Source of the DNA: Streptomyces canus
GTDB lineage: Bacteria > Actinomycetota > Actinomycetes > Streptomycetales > Streptomycetaceae
Length of the DNA stretch: 64,000 nucleotides
Direction of reading: 5' to 3'
NCBI RefSeq assembly: GCF_001514145.1
Contig: NZ_KQ948673.1
Coordinates: forward strand, 182,607-246,606
In this document: positions 36,516 to 45,251 of the stretch, piece after piece
Layout of the letters: each line of letters begins with the position of its first letter
Numbering within the stretch: position 1 is the first letter of the stretch
The notes under the pieces: model-generated
The model's database searches: none
What the model saw: only the letters and a program-made list of their open reading frames with translations
Told to the model about the DNA's origin: nothing
Translations under genes and position numbers: made by a program

Positions 36516-37180
36516 AGAACCCCCCAGGTCCCCAGTGGTACGACGTGGTTGCCAGACACCGTTCCTCCCCCCGGGAGGCCCCCCTCCCGCAAAGTTTCTC
36601 CCCTCGCAGGGCCCCCGCCCCGCGCCGCGCTGTTCCTCTCCCAGGAGGCACCGCCCCCCGCGCCTGACATGCCGGACACTTCAGCGCTACGTGAGCAACT
36701 CACCCTGGCGGCAGCGGACTTGAACGTCCCGCCAGATTCGCGAGTTGCGCGCGAACCCACCGAAACCTCGGATGAACCCCACACCCGAAGCCCCCTCGGG
36801 CTCCAAAAACTGATCACCCCCGAGCCTGGCGCCGAGACGTTTCTTCTTAACGTCCGCAGCACTGGGCTCATAGATCGCTATTTGTCGCTCGTGTCCCAGC
36901 ATGGGCAGCAAGGTCAATCTAGACCATCGACCCCCGTCTGCAGAGGGGGATGTGTGGAATATGTGCTTACGATTTGGAGATGGGACAATGGAGCCCTCAC
37001 CGCAGCGGGCGCTTCGACCACAAAGACGGGCCTCCTGACCTGCGATGACGACGGTCTCGGGTTGCAGGACGACGTCCCGCGGGATGACCGCCCGGTTATG
37101 CAGCCGGTTCAACTCGCCTCAGCGGGGGGCCTCGTGGACGGCCACATGCCGCCGGCCGGAGACCGGACACGACTCATGCG
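36516..37180. other. gene-poor stretch, likely 5' region of the exopolysaccharide operon
   Basis: No reading frame here has convincing coding character on either strand. The stretch includes homopolymeric C/G runs near the operon start (36505-36660) and an unusually AT-rich patch (about 36840-36990) for this genome, which is where promoters or regulator sites would be expected. I could not identify a convincing -35/-10 pair or operator. Confidence 0.5.
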
Positions 37181-37219
37181 AAAAGGGCCCCCGCAGGCTC
37201 CCGCCCGCGAAGACCCTTC
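37181..37219 (-). terminator. rho-independent terminator after tRNA-Pro
   Basis: Reverse-strand sequence forms an extended, imperfect GC-rich stem (AAGGG pairing with CCCTT, and CGCGGG with CCTGCG) followed by TTTT. It begins 6 bases downstream of the tRNA 3' end. Confidence 0.7.
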
Positions 37220-37224
37220 GACCG

Positions 37225-37298
<74 letters not shown>

Positions 37299-37379
37299 GC
37301 CGCGTCTCCCACGGATGTTCCGTGTGATCGCGCAGGTGAACCCTACCCCACACGCGCGGCCGGACCGACTGTCGGAAGG

Positions 37380-38807
37380 TCAGCCCCGGGTGGCGACCGG
37401 CTCGCGAAGCTCCGTGGTCCCGGTGACGACCCGGCGCCCGGCCCGCCGTACCGGAACCAGCAGGGCCGCCAGCGCCGCCGCCAGGCACAGCACCGCCAGC
37501 AGGGTGAAGCCATGGGTGTAGCCGGACTCGTACGGCAGTCCCGAGGACTGCAGATGCCCCGTGACCAGGACGCTGGTGACGGCCGCGCCGATGGAGCCGC
37601 CGATGGTGCGGATGTTGGCGTTCATGCCGGTCGCGGCGCCGGTCTGGTCGGCCGGGACGCTGCCCACGATCAGGTTGGCCATGGAGGCGAAGGCGAGCCC
37701 GATGCCGAGGCCGAACAGGCCCGCGACCACGGCGATCTGCCACTGCTCGTCGTGCCAGAGGGCGAGGAAGCCGCAGGCCACCGCGCCCAGCGCGGCACCG
37801 GTCACCAGAAGGGACTTGGCGCCGACGACCGGCTCCAGACGGCCGCTGAGCACTCCGGAGAAGAACATCGCCACCAGCATCGGCAGCATGAGCAGCCCGG
37901 CGGCGGTGACGCTCGCGCCGAAGCCGTACCCGGCCGACGGCGGCGTCTGGACGAAGCCCGGCAGGAAGGACCAGATCGAGTACATCCCGGCGCCGAAGAG
38001 CAGCGCCGCGGCGTTGGTGGTCCGGACGGCGGGCAGGCGCATCACCTTCAGGTCGATCAGCGGGCTGCGGGAGCGGGCCTCGGAGTAGAGCCACAGCGCG
38101 AACAGCACGACGGCCGCGCCGAACAGACCGAGCACCCGGGCCGAGCCCCAGCCCCACGTGCCCGCCTGGCTGAGCGGCAGCAGCAGCGCGACCAGCCACG
38201 CGGACAGCAGGACGGCACCGAGCCAATTGACGTTGCCCTGCGCCCTGTTGGGCGACTCGGGGACATACCGTACGGCGATGAGCGTGGCGGCGATCACGAT
38301 GGCGACCGGGATCCAGAACAGCCAGCGGTAGTCGAGCGCGGTCACGATGGGACCGGCCGCGACCATGCCGACGCCACCGCCGGCGGCGATCACGGCGGAG
38401 AGGTTGCTGATGGAGCCGCTCACCTCGGACGCGGCGAACTCGTCCCGGATGATGCCGAAGGAGAGCGGGAAGAGGGCGCCGCCGACACCCTGGACGACCC
38501 GGGCGACGATGAGGACGCCGATGCTCGGCGCGAGCGCGGCCAGGAGACAGCCGAGCGCCACGGTCACCAGGACGGCGACGAGCGTGCGCTTCTTGCCGAT
38601 CAGGTCGCCGACGCGGCCGAGGATCGGCGTGAAGATCGAGGCGGACAGCAGATACGCGGTCATCACCCAGGTCGCGGTGGACTGCGAGGTGTGCAGCGCG
38701 TGCTGGACGGTCGGCAGGGCCGGCGCGATCAGCGACTGGAGCATGGAGAACACGCCGGCACCGGTCGCGAGGACCGCGAAGGTGAGACGGGTGGACTTGC
38801 GGGGCAT
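37380..38807 (-). CDS. MFS efflux transporter, DHA2 (14-TM) type
   Basis: A 475-residue proton-driven drug exporter. It begins RLTFAVLATGAGVFSMLQSL, has motif A in GRVGDLIGKKRTL after TM2, and the DHA2-typical SLIAPALPTVQHAL and WVMTAYLLSASIFTPILG. TM segments cover most of its length. It is divergent from a TetR regulator, separated by 175 bases that hold three palindromic operators, so expression is probably induced when a drug or metabolite releases the repressor. Confidence 0.92.
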   Translation of the reverse strand: MPRKSTRLTFAVLATGAGVFSMLQSLIAPALPTVQHALHTSQSTATWVMTAYLLSASIFTPILGRVGDLIGKKRTLVAVLVTVALGCLLAALAPSIGVLIVARVVQGVGGALFPLSFGIIRDEFAASEVSGSISNLSAVIAAGGGVGMVAAGPIVTALDYRWLFWIPVAIVIAATLIAVRYVPESPNRAQGNVNWLGAVLLSAWLVALLLPLSQAGTWGWGSARVLGLFGAAVVLFALWLYSEARSRSPLIDLKVMRLPAVRTTNAAALLFGAGMYSIWSFLPGFVQTPPSAGYGFGASVTAAGLLMLPMLVAMFFSGVLSGRLEPVVGAKSLLVTGAALGAVACGFLALWHDEQWQIAVVAGLFGLGIGLAFASMANLIVGSVPADQTGAATGMNANIRTIGGSIGAAVTSVLVTGHLQSSGLPYESGYTHGFTLLAVLCLAAALAALLVPVRRAGRRVVTGTTELREPVATRG

Positions 38808-38893
38808 GAAGAGCCTCTCCGAACACAGAGTGCGGCCGGAGCCTCGTGGGAAGCGGTCGCGGAAAGGACGATGGAGGCACCCCGACTGCTAAA

Positions 38894-38961
38894 GTGGAGG
38901 TGCGCCTCCACTCTAGCGGAGGCACGCCTCCGCTTCAACCCGTACCGGAGGTACACCTCCG
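38894..38961. promoter_or_regulatory. three tandem palindromic operators for the TetR regulator
   Basis: Palindromes at 38894-38911 (GTGGAGG-N4-CCTCCAC), 38916-38933 (GCGGAGGC-N2-GCCTCCGC) and 38946-38961 (CGGAGGT-N2-ACCTCCG). All share the core GGAGG-N4-CCTCC, with centres 22 and 29 bases apart, between the divergent MFS and TetR genes. Confidence 0.85.
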
Positions 38962-38982
38962 TTTCATCCCCGGGAGGCAGCC

Positions 38983-39561
38983 GTGACCGCCCCGTCGTTC
39001 CCCATCACCGAGATCGTCGCGTCCCGCAGGCCCCACCGGAAGGACGCCGCCCGCAACTACGACGCCCTGCTGGCCGCCGCCCGCGAGGCGTTCGCGGAGC
39101 ACGGGTCGGAGGCCTCCCTGGAGGACATCGCCCGCCGGGCGGGCGTGGGCATCGGCACGCTGTACCGGAACTTCCCCACCCGCCGCCATCTCTTCGAGAC
39201 GGTCTACGCGGACGACGTGAACACCCTGGTGCAGGTGGCCCAGGAACTCGCCGACCAGGAGCCCTGGCAGGCCCTCACGGCCTGGCTCGACCGGTTCGCG
39301 GGCTACATGGTGACCAAGCGAGCCGTCCGCGAGGCCCTCAACGACGAGTCGGAGATCTTCGCGGCCTGCCGGGAGTCGATGTACGCGGCGGGCGGGCCAT
39401 TGCTCGAACGGGCGCAGGAGGCGGGCCAGGCGCGGCGGGACATGGACTTCGTGGACCTGTTGCGCATGGTCGCCGGCATCACGGCGACGGCCTTCGACGA
39501 CGACGTCCAGCGCGATCGGGTGTTGTCGATCGCGCTGGACGGGGTTCGCGTGTCGCGCTGA
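38983..39561 (+). CDS. TetR family transcriptional repressor
   Basis: A 192-residue regulator. The N-terminal HTH spans about residues 25-70: AAREAFAEHGSEASLEDIAR, then RAGVGIGTLYRNFPTRRHLF, the canonical recognition helix. The C-terminal ligand domain is variable (WQALTAWLDRFAGYMVTKRA). It should bind the three palindromes just upstream and repress itself and the divergent MFS exporter. Confidence 0.93.
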   Translation: MTAPSFPITEIVASRRPHRKDAARNYDALLAAAREAFAEHGSEASLEDIARRAGVGIGTLYRNFPTRRHLFETVYADDVNTLVQVAQELADQEPWQALTAWLDRFAGYMVTKRAVREALNDESEIFAACRESMYAAGGPLLERAQEAGQARRDMDFVDLLRMVAGITATAFDDDVQRDRVLSIALDGVRVSR

Positions 39562-39578
39562 GCCGGGGCGCGCCCGGG

Positions 39579-40904
39579 TCAGTGCGCGGCGACCAGTTCC
39601 CGCTCGCTGCCCGTGGCCGTCTGCTGGGGGCTGCGCAGGGCGGCGATGCCGATGAAGACCATGGACGACACACCGGCGATGGCGAAGGCGGTGAAGCCCC
39701 AGTCGCCGTAGCCCGAGGCGAGGAGCTGTCCACCCAGCCATGGACCGAAGACGGCGCCGAAGCGGCCCATGCCGGAGGTCCAGCCGACCGCGGTCGCGCG
39801 GTTGTCAGCGTCGGAGCGGATGGACACCGTCGCGTAGATCATCGTCTGGGCACTGTTGAGGAAGACGCCCGTGAAGAAGACGACGATCATCGTCACGGTC
39901 ATGTCCATGTGGATGCTCAGCAGGAAGACGCCGGCGGCGGTGAGCGCGAACCAGAGCGCGGAGACGCGCGGAGCGCCGAAGCGGTCGGCGGCCCGGCCCG
40001 CGACCAGCATGCCCACGATGCCGCCGAGGTTGAAGACGACCACGAAGGACAGGGCGGAGCCCAGCTCGTAGCCCTCGGCCCGCATCAGGGTGGGCAGCCA
40101 GGTGGCGACGCCGTAGACGAGGAGCAGACCGCCGAAGGAGGCCACCCAGTAGAGCAGGGTCTGGATCCACTCGTTGCCGCGGAAGAGGTTGGCCAGGTTG
40201 GTCCAGCGGTCACCGGCGCCGCCGGTCCTGGCGGCCGGCACCTCGACGTCGTACCGCTCGGCGAGCGCCCTGGCCTCCTCGCCGCGGCCCTTGGCGACCA
40301 GGAAGCTCAGCGATTCGGGCAGCAGCTTCGCCAGCACCGGGGCGAAGAGCAGCGGGAGCACGCAGACCCAGAAGGCGGCACGCCAGCCGACCGGATCGAT
40401 GAGCCACTTGGCGACGTAGGCGGAGAGGATGCCGCCGGCGTGGTGGGCGGTCATCAGCAGGCCGATGACGATGGCGCCGCGGCCGCGCGGGGCGTAGTCC
40501 GAGACCATGCTGATCGCGGTCGGCAGCAGGCCGCCGAGGCCGACGCCCGCCAGGGTCCGGCCGAGGCCGAAGACCGTGACGCTGTCGGCCAGCGCGCACG
40601 CGCCGGAGGCCAGCGAAAAGAGGGTCACGCAGGAGACCATCAGCTTCTTGCGCCCGATCCGGTCGGCGATCGTGCCGGCGACGAGGGCGCCGACCAGCAT
40701 GCCGAAGGTGGCGTAGCTGCCGAGGTCGCCGGCCTGGTCCGCGGTGAGGCCGAAGGTCCTGGTCTCCAGCAGGTGCGGCAGCACCGAGCCGTAGATGAAC
40801 ATGTCGAGCCCGTCGAAGAGCACGGCCAGCCAGCACAGACCGACGACCAGGAGGGCCAGCCGGCTGCCGCGGGCGGACAGGAGCGGGGAGGGGGAGGAAG
40901 ACAT
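39579..40904 (-). CDS. MFS aromatic acid:H+ symporter (AAHS type)
   Basis: A 441-residue, 12-TM MFS importer of the BenK/PcaK/GalT type. Family signs: LDMFIYGSVLPHL with the charged LFDGLDMF motif in TM1, and GTIADRIGRKKLM (motif A), as well as PESLSFLVAKGR in the central loop. Start chosen at MSSSPSPLLS (GAGAGG 9 bases upstream) rather than the upstream MSMRLL, which would overlap the operator region. It probably imports the aromatic acid degraded by the adjacent gal-like operon, 116 bases away and on the same strand. Confidence 0.88.
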   Translation of the reverse strand: MSSSPSPLLSARGSRLALLVVGLCWLAVLFDGLDMFIYGSVLPHLLETRTFGLTADQAGDLGSYATFGMLVGALVAGTIADRIGRKKLMVSCVTLFSLASGACALADSVTVFGLGRTLAGVGLGGLLPTAISMVSDYAPRGRGAIVIGLLMTAHHAGGILSAYVAKWLIDPVGWRAAFWVCVLPLLFAPVLAKLLPESLSFLVAKGRGEEARALAERYDVEVPAARTGGAGDRWTNLANLFRGNEWIQTLLYWVASFGGLLLVYGVATWLPTLMRAEGYELGSALSFVVVFNLGGIVGMLVAGRAADRFGAPRVSALWFALTAAGVFLLSIHMDMTVTMIVVFFTGVFLNSAQTMIYATVSIRSDADNRATAVGWTSGMGRFGAVFGPWLGGQLLASGYGDWGFTAFAIAGVSSMVFIGIAALRSPQQTATGSERELVAAH

Positions 40905-40942
40905 CGTTGGTTGCCTCTCGTACGTGGTGCGCCAGACGCTAA

Positions 40943-41013
40943 GGAGCCACCTCCGGAGTGTCAACGCTTTTGTCAACAATCTCATCGACAATCAATCCCG
41001 GGGAGGTGGCTCC
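40943..41013. promoter_or_regulatory. perfect 12-bp inverted repeat around a GntR-type box
   Basis: GGAGCCACCTCC at 40943-40954 and GGAGGTGGCTCC at 41002-41013 are perfect complements. Between them lies TTGTCAACAA (40970-40979), the same box that precedes the GntR gene, plus TTGACA-like hexamers on the reverse strand. The left arm lies 39 bases upstream of the transporter start; the right arm sits 7 bases beyond the dioxygenase stop, so the hairpin could end the operon while the middle drives the transporter. Confidence 0.7.
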
Positions 41014-41020
41014 GAACGCC

Positions 41021-41971
41021 TCAGCCGACCGGCGGCGTCCCGTGCGTGTGGAACGACTCGATGGTCTTCAGCCCCCAGGCCTGCCCCTTCTTCCGCTCCT
41101 CCTCGGTCCAGGTGACGAGCGGCCAGTCGGGCGCCAGCACCAGCCGGGTGAGCGGGTTGCACAGCTCGATGCGGTTGCCGCCGGGCTCGTAGACGTACAG
41201 GAAGAACGTCTGCTGGATGGCGTGCTTGTGGGGGCCCGTCTCGATGAACACGCCGGTGTCGATGGCGAGATCGGCCGCGCGCAGGATGTCCTCGCGGGTG
41301 TCTGTCGCGAAGGCGATGTGGTGCAGCCGTCCCTCGCTGCCGGTCCAGTCCGACGTGTAGACGACGTCGTACGACTTGTTCGTGTACGTCAGCCAGCGCG
41401 CCGCGATCTTCCCGCTGTCCAGCCGGATCTGCTCGGTGGGCCGGGCGCCGAGGACGTCCTGCTGGAACTCGGCGTTGGCGAGCACGTCGGCGGCGAGGAA
41501 GTTGATGTGGTCCAGCCGCCGTACGCCCACTCCCCTGTTGGGCTTGGCCTGCGGCTGGTTCTTCAGCGCCGGCCGGAGCTCCTCGGGGGCCCGGTAGTAC
41601 TCGCTCTCCCAGTAGAGGGCGTGCTCATGGCCGTCGGGGTCGATGGTGACGTACAGCTTGCCCAGGCCGGGTTCGTCCTCGACCCACCTGCCCGTGCCGC
41701 CCGAATCCTCAACCGCCTTGATACGGCGGTGCAGTGCCTCCTCGCCGGAGGTGCGCAGGGCGAGCCTGCCGAGGCCGGGCCGGTCGCGGGCGGTGAGCAC
41801 CAGGCTGTGGTGCTCGTAGTCGTCGTAGGTCCGCAGGTACACCGTGTCGCCGTCCTGGCCGTTGACCGTCAGGCCCAGGTAGTCGGTGAAGAAGCCGACG
41901 CTGGCGTCCAGGTCCGGGGTGAAGAGCTGGGTGTGGCCGATGTGGGCGATGTCGCCGAGCGGCGGAGTCAT
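41021..41971 (-). CDS. VOC-family extradiol ring-cleavage dioxygenase
   Basis: A 316-residue type I extradiol dioxygenase made of two vicinal-oxygen-chelate modules. The metal ligands expected for catechol 2,3-dioxygenases are present in the C-terminal module: His155 (RLDHINF), His218 (RLHHIAF) and Glu269 (GNRIEL). The flanking genes encode the lower gallate pathway, so its substrate is predicted to be gallate or a related trihydroxy- or dihydroxy-aromatic. Start overlaps the GalD-like gene by 4 bases (ATGA). Confidence 0.88.
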   Translation of the reverse strand: MTPPLGDIAHIGHTQLFTPDLDASVGFFTDYLGLTVNGQDGDTVYLRTYDDYEHHSLVLTARDRPGLGRLALRTSGEEALHRRIKAVEDSGGTGRWVEDEPGLGKLYVTIDPDGHEHALYWESEYYRAPEELRPALKNQPQAKPNRGVGVRRLDHINFLAADVLANAEFQQDVLGARPTEQIRLDSGKIAARWLTYTNKSYDVVYTSDWTGSEGRLHHIAFATDTREDILRAADLAIDTGVFIETGPHKHAIQQTFFLYVYEPGGNRIELCNPLTRLVLAPDWPLVTWTEEERKKGQAWGLKTIESFHTHGTPPVG

Positions 41972-43053
41972 GCGTGACCTCCTGTGGGTCGGTCGACGGC
42001 CCGGGGGAAGACGGTGCCGTCGAAGATCTTGCGGGCCGTACGGACCACGGCGGTACGCCGGGCGGAGGGCGGGCCGCCGGGGTTGGCGGCCAGGCTGCTC
42101 TCGATGTCCAGGAATCCCGTGGGGTGTTCTATGCGGACGCGGTCGCTCCCGGGATCGATCGCCGCGAGGCCGGCGCCCACACCGCCCTCGATCCGCAGGC
42201 CCGCGGCCACACTGGCCGCGCCCAGGACTCCGATGGAGGTGTGGCAGCGCACGGGGATGAAGGTGCGGGTGGTGACCGCGCCGCCGTCGCGCGGCGTGGC
42301 GAGCAGCGTGAGCTTGGGGACCGTGGCGTCGGACACGTCCCCGAGGCCCATCAGGCGGCCCGCCGCCAGCCGTAGGGAATGCAGCCGGTCGGCGAGGGCA
42401 AGGTCCTCCTCCAGGTCCCGGGGCCGCTCGTAGCCGGTGACCTCGAGCGAGGCCGCCGCGATCAGGACGGTCGGCATGCCGTTGTTCACGCAGGTCACCT
42501 CGACGCCGTCGATGACGTCGACGGCCTTGCCGGTGGGCAGCAACTCTCCGGCGCCCGGCGGGAACTCGATCACCACGGGCGCGGCCGTCCCCGGCACGCC
42601 CGAGATCTCGGCGCCCCCCGTGTACCGCACCCGGCCCCCGGGGGTCGGGAAGGTCGCGGTCGCGTGGTCGCCGGTGTTGACCATGCGGATCCGGACGGAG
42701 GTCTCCTGCTCCCCCGCCGGGACGAGTCCGCGCTCGACGGCGAACGGGCCGACGCCGGCGAGGATGTTCCCGCAGTTCTGACGGTCGCTCACTTCTGATC
42801 GGTCGACGACGACTTGGAGGAAGAGGTAGTCGACGTCGGCCTCCGGGTCGGTGGACCGGGAGATCACGGCGACCTTGCTGGTGAGCGGGTGCGCGCCGCC
42901 CAGGCCGTCGATCTGCCGTTCGTCCGGGCTGCCCATGATCCGCAGCAACAGGTCGTCGCGCAGGGCGGGTTCGGCGGGGAGGTCCTCGGCGAGGAAGTAG
43001 GCGCCCTTGGAAGTACCGCCCCGCATCAGCAGGCAGGGCACCCCCTCGGTCAC
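41968..43053 (-). CDS. galD: 4-oxalomesaconate tautomerase (GalD-like, PrpF family)
   Basis: A 361-residue PrpF/GalD isomerase. MRGGTSKGAYFLAEDLP at the N-terminus and NCGNILAGVGPFAVERG in the middle are family hallmarks; the second lobe has NNGMPTVLI and the VRCHTSIGVLGA sequence. It would convert the keto and enol forms of 4-oxalomesaconate. Because PrpF aconitate isomerases share these motifs, the gallate-pathway assignment relies on its GalB and GalC neighbours. Overlaps both by 4 bases. Confidence 0.87.
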   Translation of the reverse strand: MTEGVPCLLMRGGTSKGAYFLAEDLPAEPALRDDLLLRIMGSPDERQIDGLGGAHPLTSKVAVISRSTDPEADVDYLFLQVVVDRSEVSDRQNCGNILAGVGPFAVERGLVPAGEQETSVRIRMVNTGDHATATFPTPGGRVRYTGGAEISGVPGTAAPVVIEFPPGAGELLPTGKAVDVIDGVEVTCVNNGMPTVLIAAASLEVTGYERPRDLEEDLALADRLHSLRLAAGRLMGLGDVSDATVPKLTLLATPRDGGAVTTRTFIPVRCHTSIGVLGAASVAAGLRIEGGVGAGLAAIDPGSDRVRIEHPTGFLDIESSLAANPGGPPSARRTAVVRTARKIFDGTVFPRAVDRPTGGHA

Positions 43054-43754
43054 GGCTGCTCCCCCTCGTACTCCTCGTACGTCCGGTACTCCACACCGAG
43101 CCTCTTCAGCGTATCCCGCAACCCATAGCGGTCCAGGCCGAGTTGGCCCTCGACGAAGGCGGCGCGGGTGGCGGCCTCCTTGGCCTCGCGGGCCTCGGAC
43201 CTCTCGATGGTCTCTCGGGCGCGCTCGCGGGGGACGACCACGACACCGTCGTCATCGGCGAGGATCACGTCTCCCGGGCGGATCACCTGGCCGTCGATGG
43301 CGATCGGCACGTTGACCGAGCCGCCCGTGGCCTTGACCGTGCCCTGCGAGGAGACCGCGCGGGACCAGGCGGCGAAACCCATGTCGCGCAGCTCCTGGGT
43401 GTCACGGATGCCGGTGTTGGTGACGACCCCGCGCACCCCGCGCTGCTGCAGGGCGGTCGCGAACAGTTCGCCGAACAGGCCGTCCGTGCACGGGGAGGTG
43501 GTGGTGACGACGAGGAGGTCGCCCTCGCCGCACTGCTCGACGGCCGCGTGGATCATGAGGTTGTCGCCGGGCCAGCCGATCACGGTGACGGCCGTGCCCG
43601 CGACCCGTACGCCCTGCTGGACGGGGCGAACGGCCGGGCCCAGCAGGCCGGTTCGGCCCATCGCCTCGCTGACGGTGGCCACGCCGTACCGCGCCAGCGC
43701 GTCGACGTCCTTCAGGTCCGCCTTCGGCGGGTTGGTGACGATCACGCCCGTCAC
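43050..43754 (-). CDS. galC: 4-carboxy-4-hydroxy-2-oxoadipate aldolase/oxaloacetate decarboxylase (GalC/LigK-like)
   Basis: A 234-residue aldolase of the HMG/CHA (RraA-like) fold. The diagnostic metal/substrate segment is GVRGVVTNTGIRDTQELRDM (G-x5-D-G-like, with R and D), and ILADDDGVVVVP precedes the C-terminal helix. ATVSEAMGRTGLLGPAVRPV is typical of LigK/GalC. It splits CHA to pyruvate and oxaloacetate. GTG start overlaps the GalB-like stop (GTGA); longer in-frame readings run through that gene. Confidence 0.87.
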   Translation of the reverse strand: MTGVIVTNPPKADLKDVDALARYGVATVSEAMGRTGLLGPAVRPVQQGVRVAGTAVTVIGWPGDNLMIHAAVEQCGEGDLLVVTTTSPCTDGLFGELFATALQQRGVRGVVTNTGIRDTQELRDMGFAAWSRAVSSQGTVKATGGSVNVPIAIDGQVIRPGDVILADDDGVVVVPRERARETIERSEAREAKEAATRAAFVEGQLGLDRYGLRDTLKRLGVEYRTYEEYEGEQP

Positions 43755-44500
43755 GCCAGCTCCTTCGCGATCTGGGGGTAGGGGCGCATGTACGCCTCGG
43801 CCATGGTCTTGTGGGCCAGACCCAGGTTGGGGCCCGCGTTGCGCTTGAGCTGGACGCCCCGGCGGACGGCGAGGTCGGTGTAGTAGTCCCACAGGTGCTG
43901 CTGGGCGCCGAGGCACTCCATGGCCTTGCGCTTGGTCTCCCAGACCTCGGTGATGTCGAGGAGCACCTCGGGCTTGAAACCGCTCATCTCGGGTTGGTGG
44001 GGCTCGAAGTAGAAGACCGGCGGGGCGCCGATGATCTCGCCCTCGCCCGGGTAGCCGATGGCCTGCGCCAGGACCCGGGCCTCCAGGGCCATCCGGTTGG
44101 CGGCCGGGTGATCGCCGTTGTACGGGTCCTCGACGGGGTGGGTGAGCACGACGTCGGGCTGGGTGGCCCGGTAGACCTCGACGAGCCTGTCGGTCAACTC
44201 GGCGGTGGCGACCAGCGGGTAGTCGCCGGCGTCGAAGAAGCGCACCTCGGCGCCGAGGGTCGCGGCGGCGCGCTCGGCCTCGTCCCGGCGTATCGCCTTG
44301 ATCTCGTCGAGTTTCCTGCCCTCGCGCCAGGCCTTGGCGGACTCCCCCCGTTCACCGAAGGTCAGACAGGCGATGGTGACCTTCTCGCCCCGGGAGGCGG
44401 CCAGGGCGATGGCGCCGCCCGCCCGCCACACGAAGTCCCCGGCATGTGCGGTGATCACCAGTGTCGAACGTGGAGGGGCGGGCGCGCCTGACTGCGTCAT
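43751..44500 (-). CDS. galB: 4-oxalomesaconate hydratase (GalB-like, PIG-L fold)
   Basis: A 249-residue PIG-L-fold protein. VITAHAGDFVWRAGGAIALA carries the metal motif AHxGD in place of the deacetylase AHPDD, a variation fitting the GalB hydratases of gallate catabolism, which reuse the deacetylase fold. A second His motif is in HPVEDPYNGDHPAANR. Start chosen at the ATG with AAGGAG 9 bases upstream; another ATG three codons earlier directly abuts that site. It precedes GalC and GalD, supporting the pathway call. Confidence 0.85.
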   Translation of the reverse strand: MTQSGAPAPPRSTLVITAHAGDFVWRAGGAIALAASRGEKVTIACLTFGERGESAKAWREGRKLDEIKAIRRDEAERAAATLGAEVRFFDAGDYPLVATAELTDRLVEVYRATQPDVVLTHPVEDPYNGDHPAANRMALEARVLAQAIGYPGEGEIIGAPPVFYFEPHQPEMSGFKPEVLLDITEVWETKRKAMECLGAQQHLWDYYTDLAVRRGVQLKRNAGPNLGLAHKTMAEAYMRPYPQIAKELA

Positions 44501-44549
44501 TACGGACATCTCCTTGAAGTGGACAGGTTCGCGCCCGCCTCGCGCGGCT

Positions 44550-45200
44550 TCAGTCGCGCAGCGCCTCGATCACACTGGTGAGGTGGGCACGGACGGCCTT
44601 CTCGGCCGCCTGCGGGTCCCTGGCCCTGATCGCCTCGATCATCGCCAGATGCTCGTTCAGGGAGTGCTGCGGGCGTCCCGGCCGAAGCGCCAACTGGAAG
44701 CGGTGGCGCACCAGTTGGGCGTTCAGCCGCTCCAGCAGATCCACGGCGGTCCGCTGGCCCGAGAACTCCCGCACCCTGGCGTGCAGTTCCTGGTTGAGCT
44801 CGGAGTAGGTCATCGGCTCGCCGTCGGCCACGGCCTTGGTCATCGCCGTGCCCAGTTCGGTCAGCTCGGCGAGCTGCTCGTCGCTGGCCAGGGTCGCCGC
44901 CTTGGCCGCGCACAGTCCTTCGAGGACCATGCGGCACTCGGTGATGGCGACCGCCTCCTCGACGGTCACCACCCGCACCCGGGAACCCCGGTTGCGGATC
45001 CGCTCGACTAGGCCCTGGGCCTCCAGATCGATGAGCGCGGCCCGGATGCTGGCCCGTGTCACACCGAACTGCTCGGCGAGCTCGTTCTCCACCAGCCGCT
45101 GCGCCGGTGCCATCTCGCCGTGCAGGATCGCCTGCCGCAGCTGCGCGAGCGCATGCTGCTTGGCCTGCTCCCCGGTGCTCGGACGGGCTTCATTCGGCAT
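44550..45200 (-). CDS. GntR family regulator (FadR/FCD subfamily)
   Basis: A 216-residue repressor. The N-terminal winged HTH has LRQAILHGEMAPAQRLVENE, then LAEQFGVTRASIRAALIDLE. The FCD effector domain follows (residues about 90-210: ITECRMVLEGLCAA, NQELHARVREFS, LNEHLAMIEAIRARD, and AHLTSVIEA). The expected metal-binding Asp/His residues are visible. The start at ATG 45200 has GGGAGG 7 bases upstream. First gene of the gal-like operon; probable binding sites are the ATTGTCAACAAT box upstream and the copy before the transporter. Confidence 0.92.
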   Translation of the reverse strand: MPNEARPSTGEQAKQHALAQLRQAILHGEMAPAQRLVENELAEQFGVTRASIRAALIDLEAQGLVERIRNRGSRVRVVTVEEAVAITECRMVLEGLCAAKAATLASDEQLAELTELGTAMTKAVADGEPMTYSELNQELHARVREFSGQRTAVDLLERLNAQLVRHRFQLALRPGRPQHSLNEHLAMIEAIRARDPQAAEKAVRAHLTSVIEALRD

Positions 45201-45251
45201 CGTTGCCCTCCCTGAGTGAGTGCCTGTCGAACCTAAATCTAGCCAAACAAG

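Noticed and set aside
36497..37112. Reverse-strand frames of 124 and 141 codons ahead of the exopolysaccharide operon
   Set aside because: No domain, no good ribosome site and mixed base composition; treated as non-coding.
37512..41192. A 1226-codon plus-strand reading frame
   Set aside because: Runs antisense through the MFS and AAHS genes and across operators; composition (Asp/Gly/Arg/Gln-rich) is typical of a high-GC antisense shadow.
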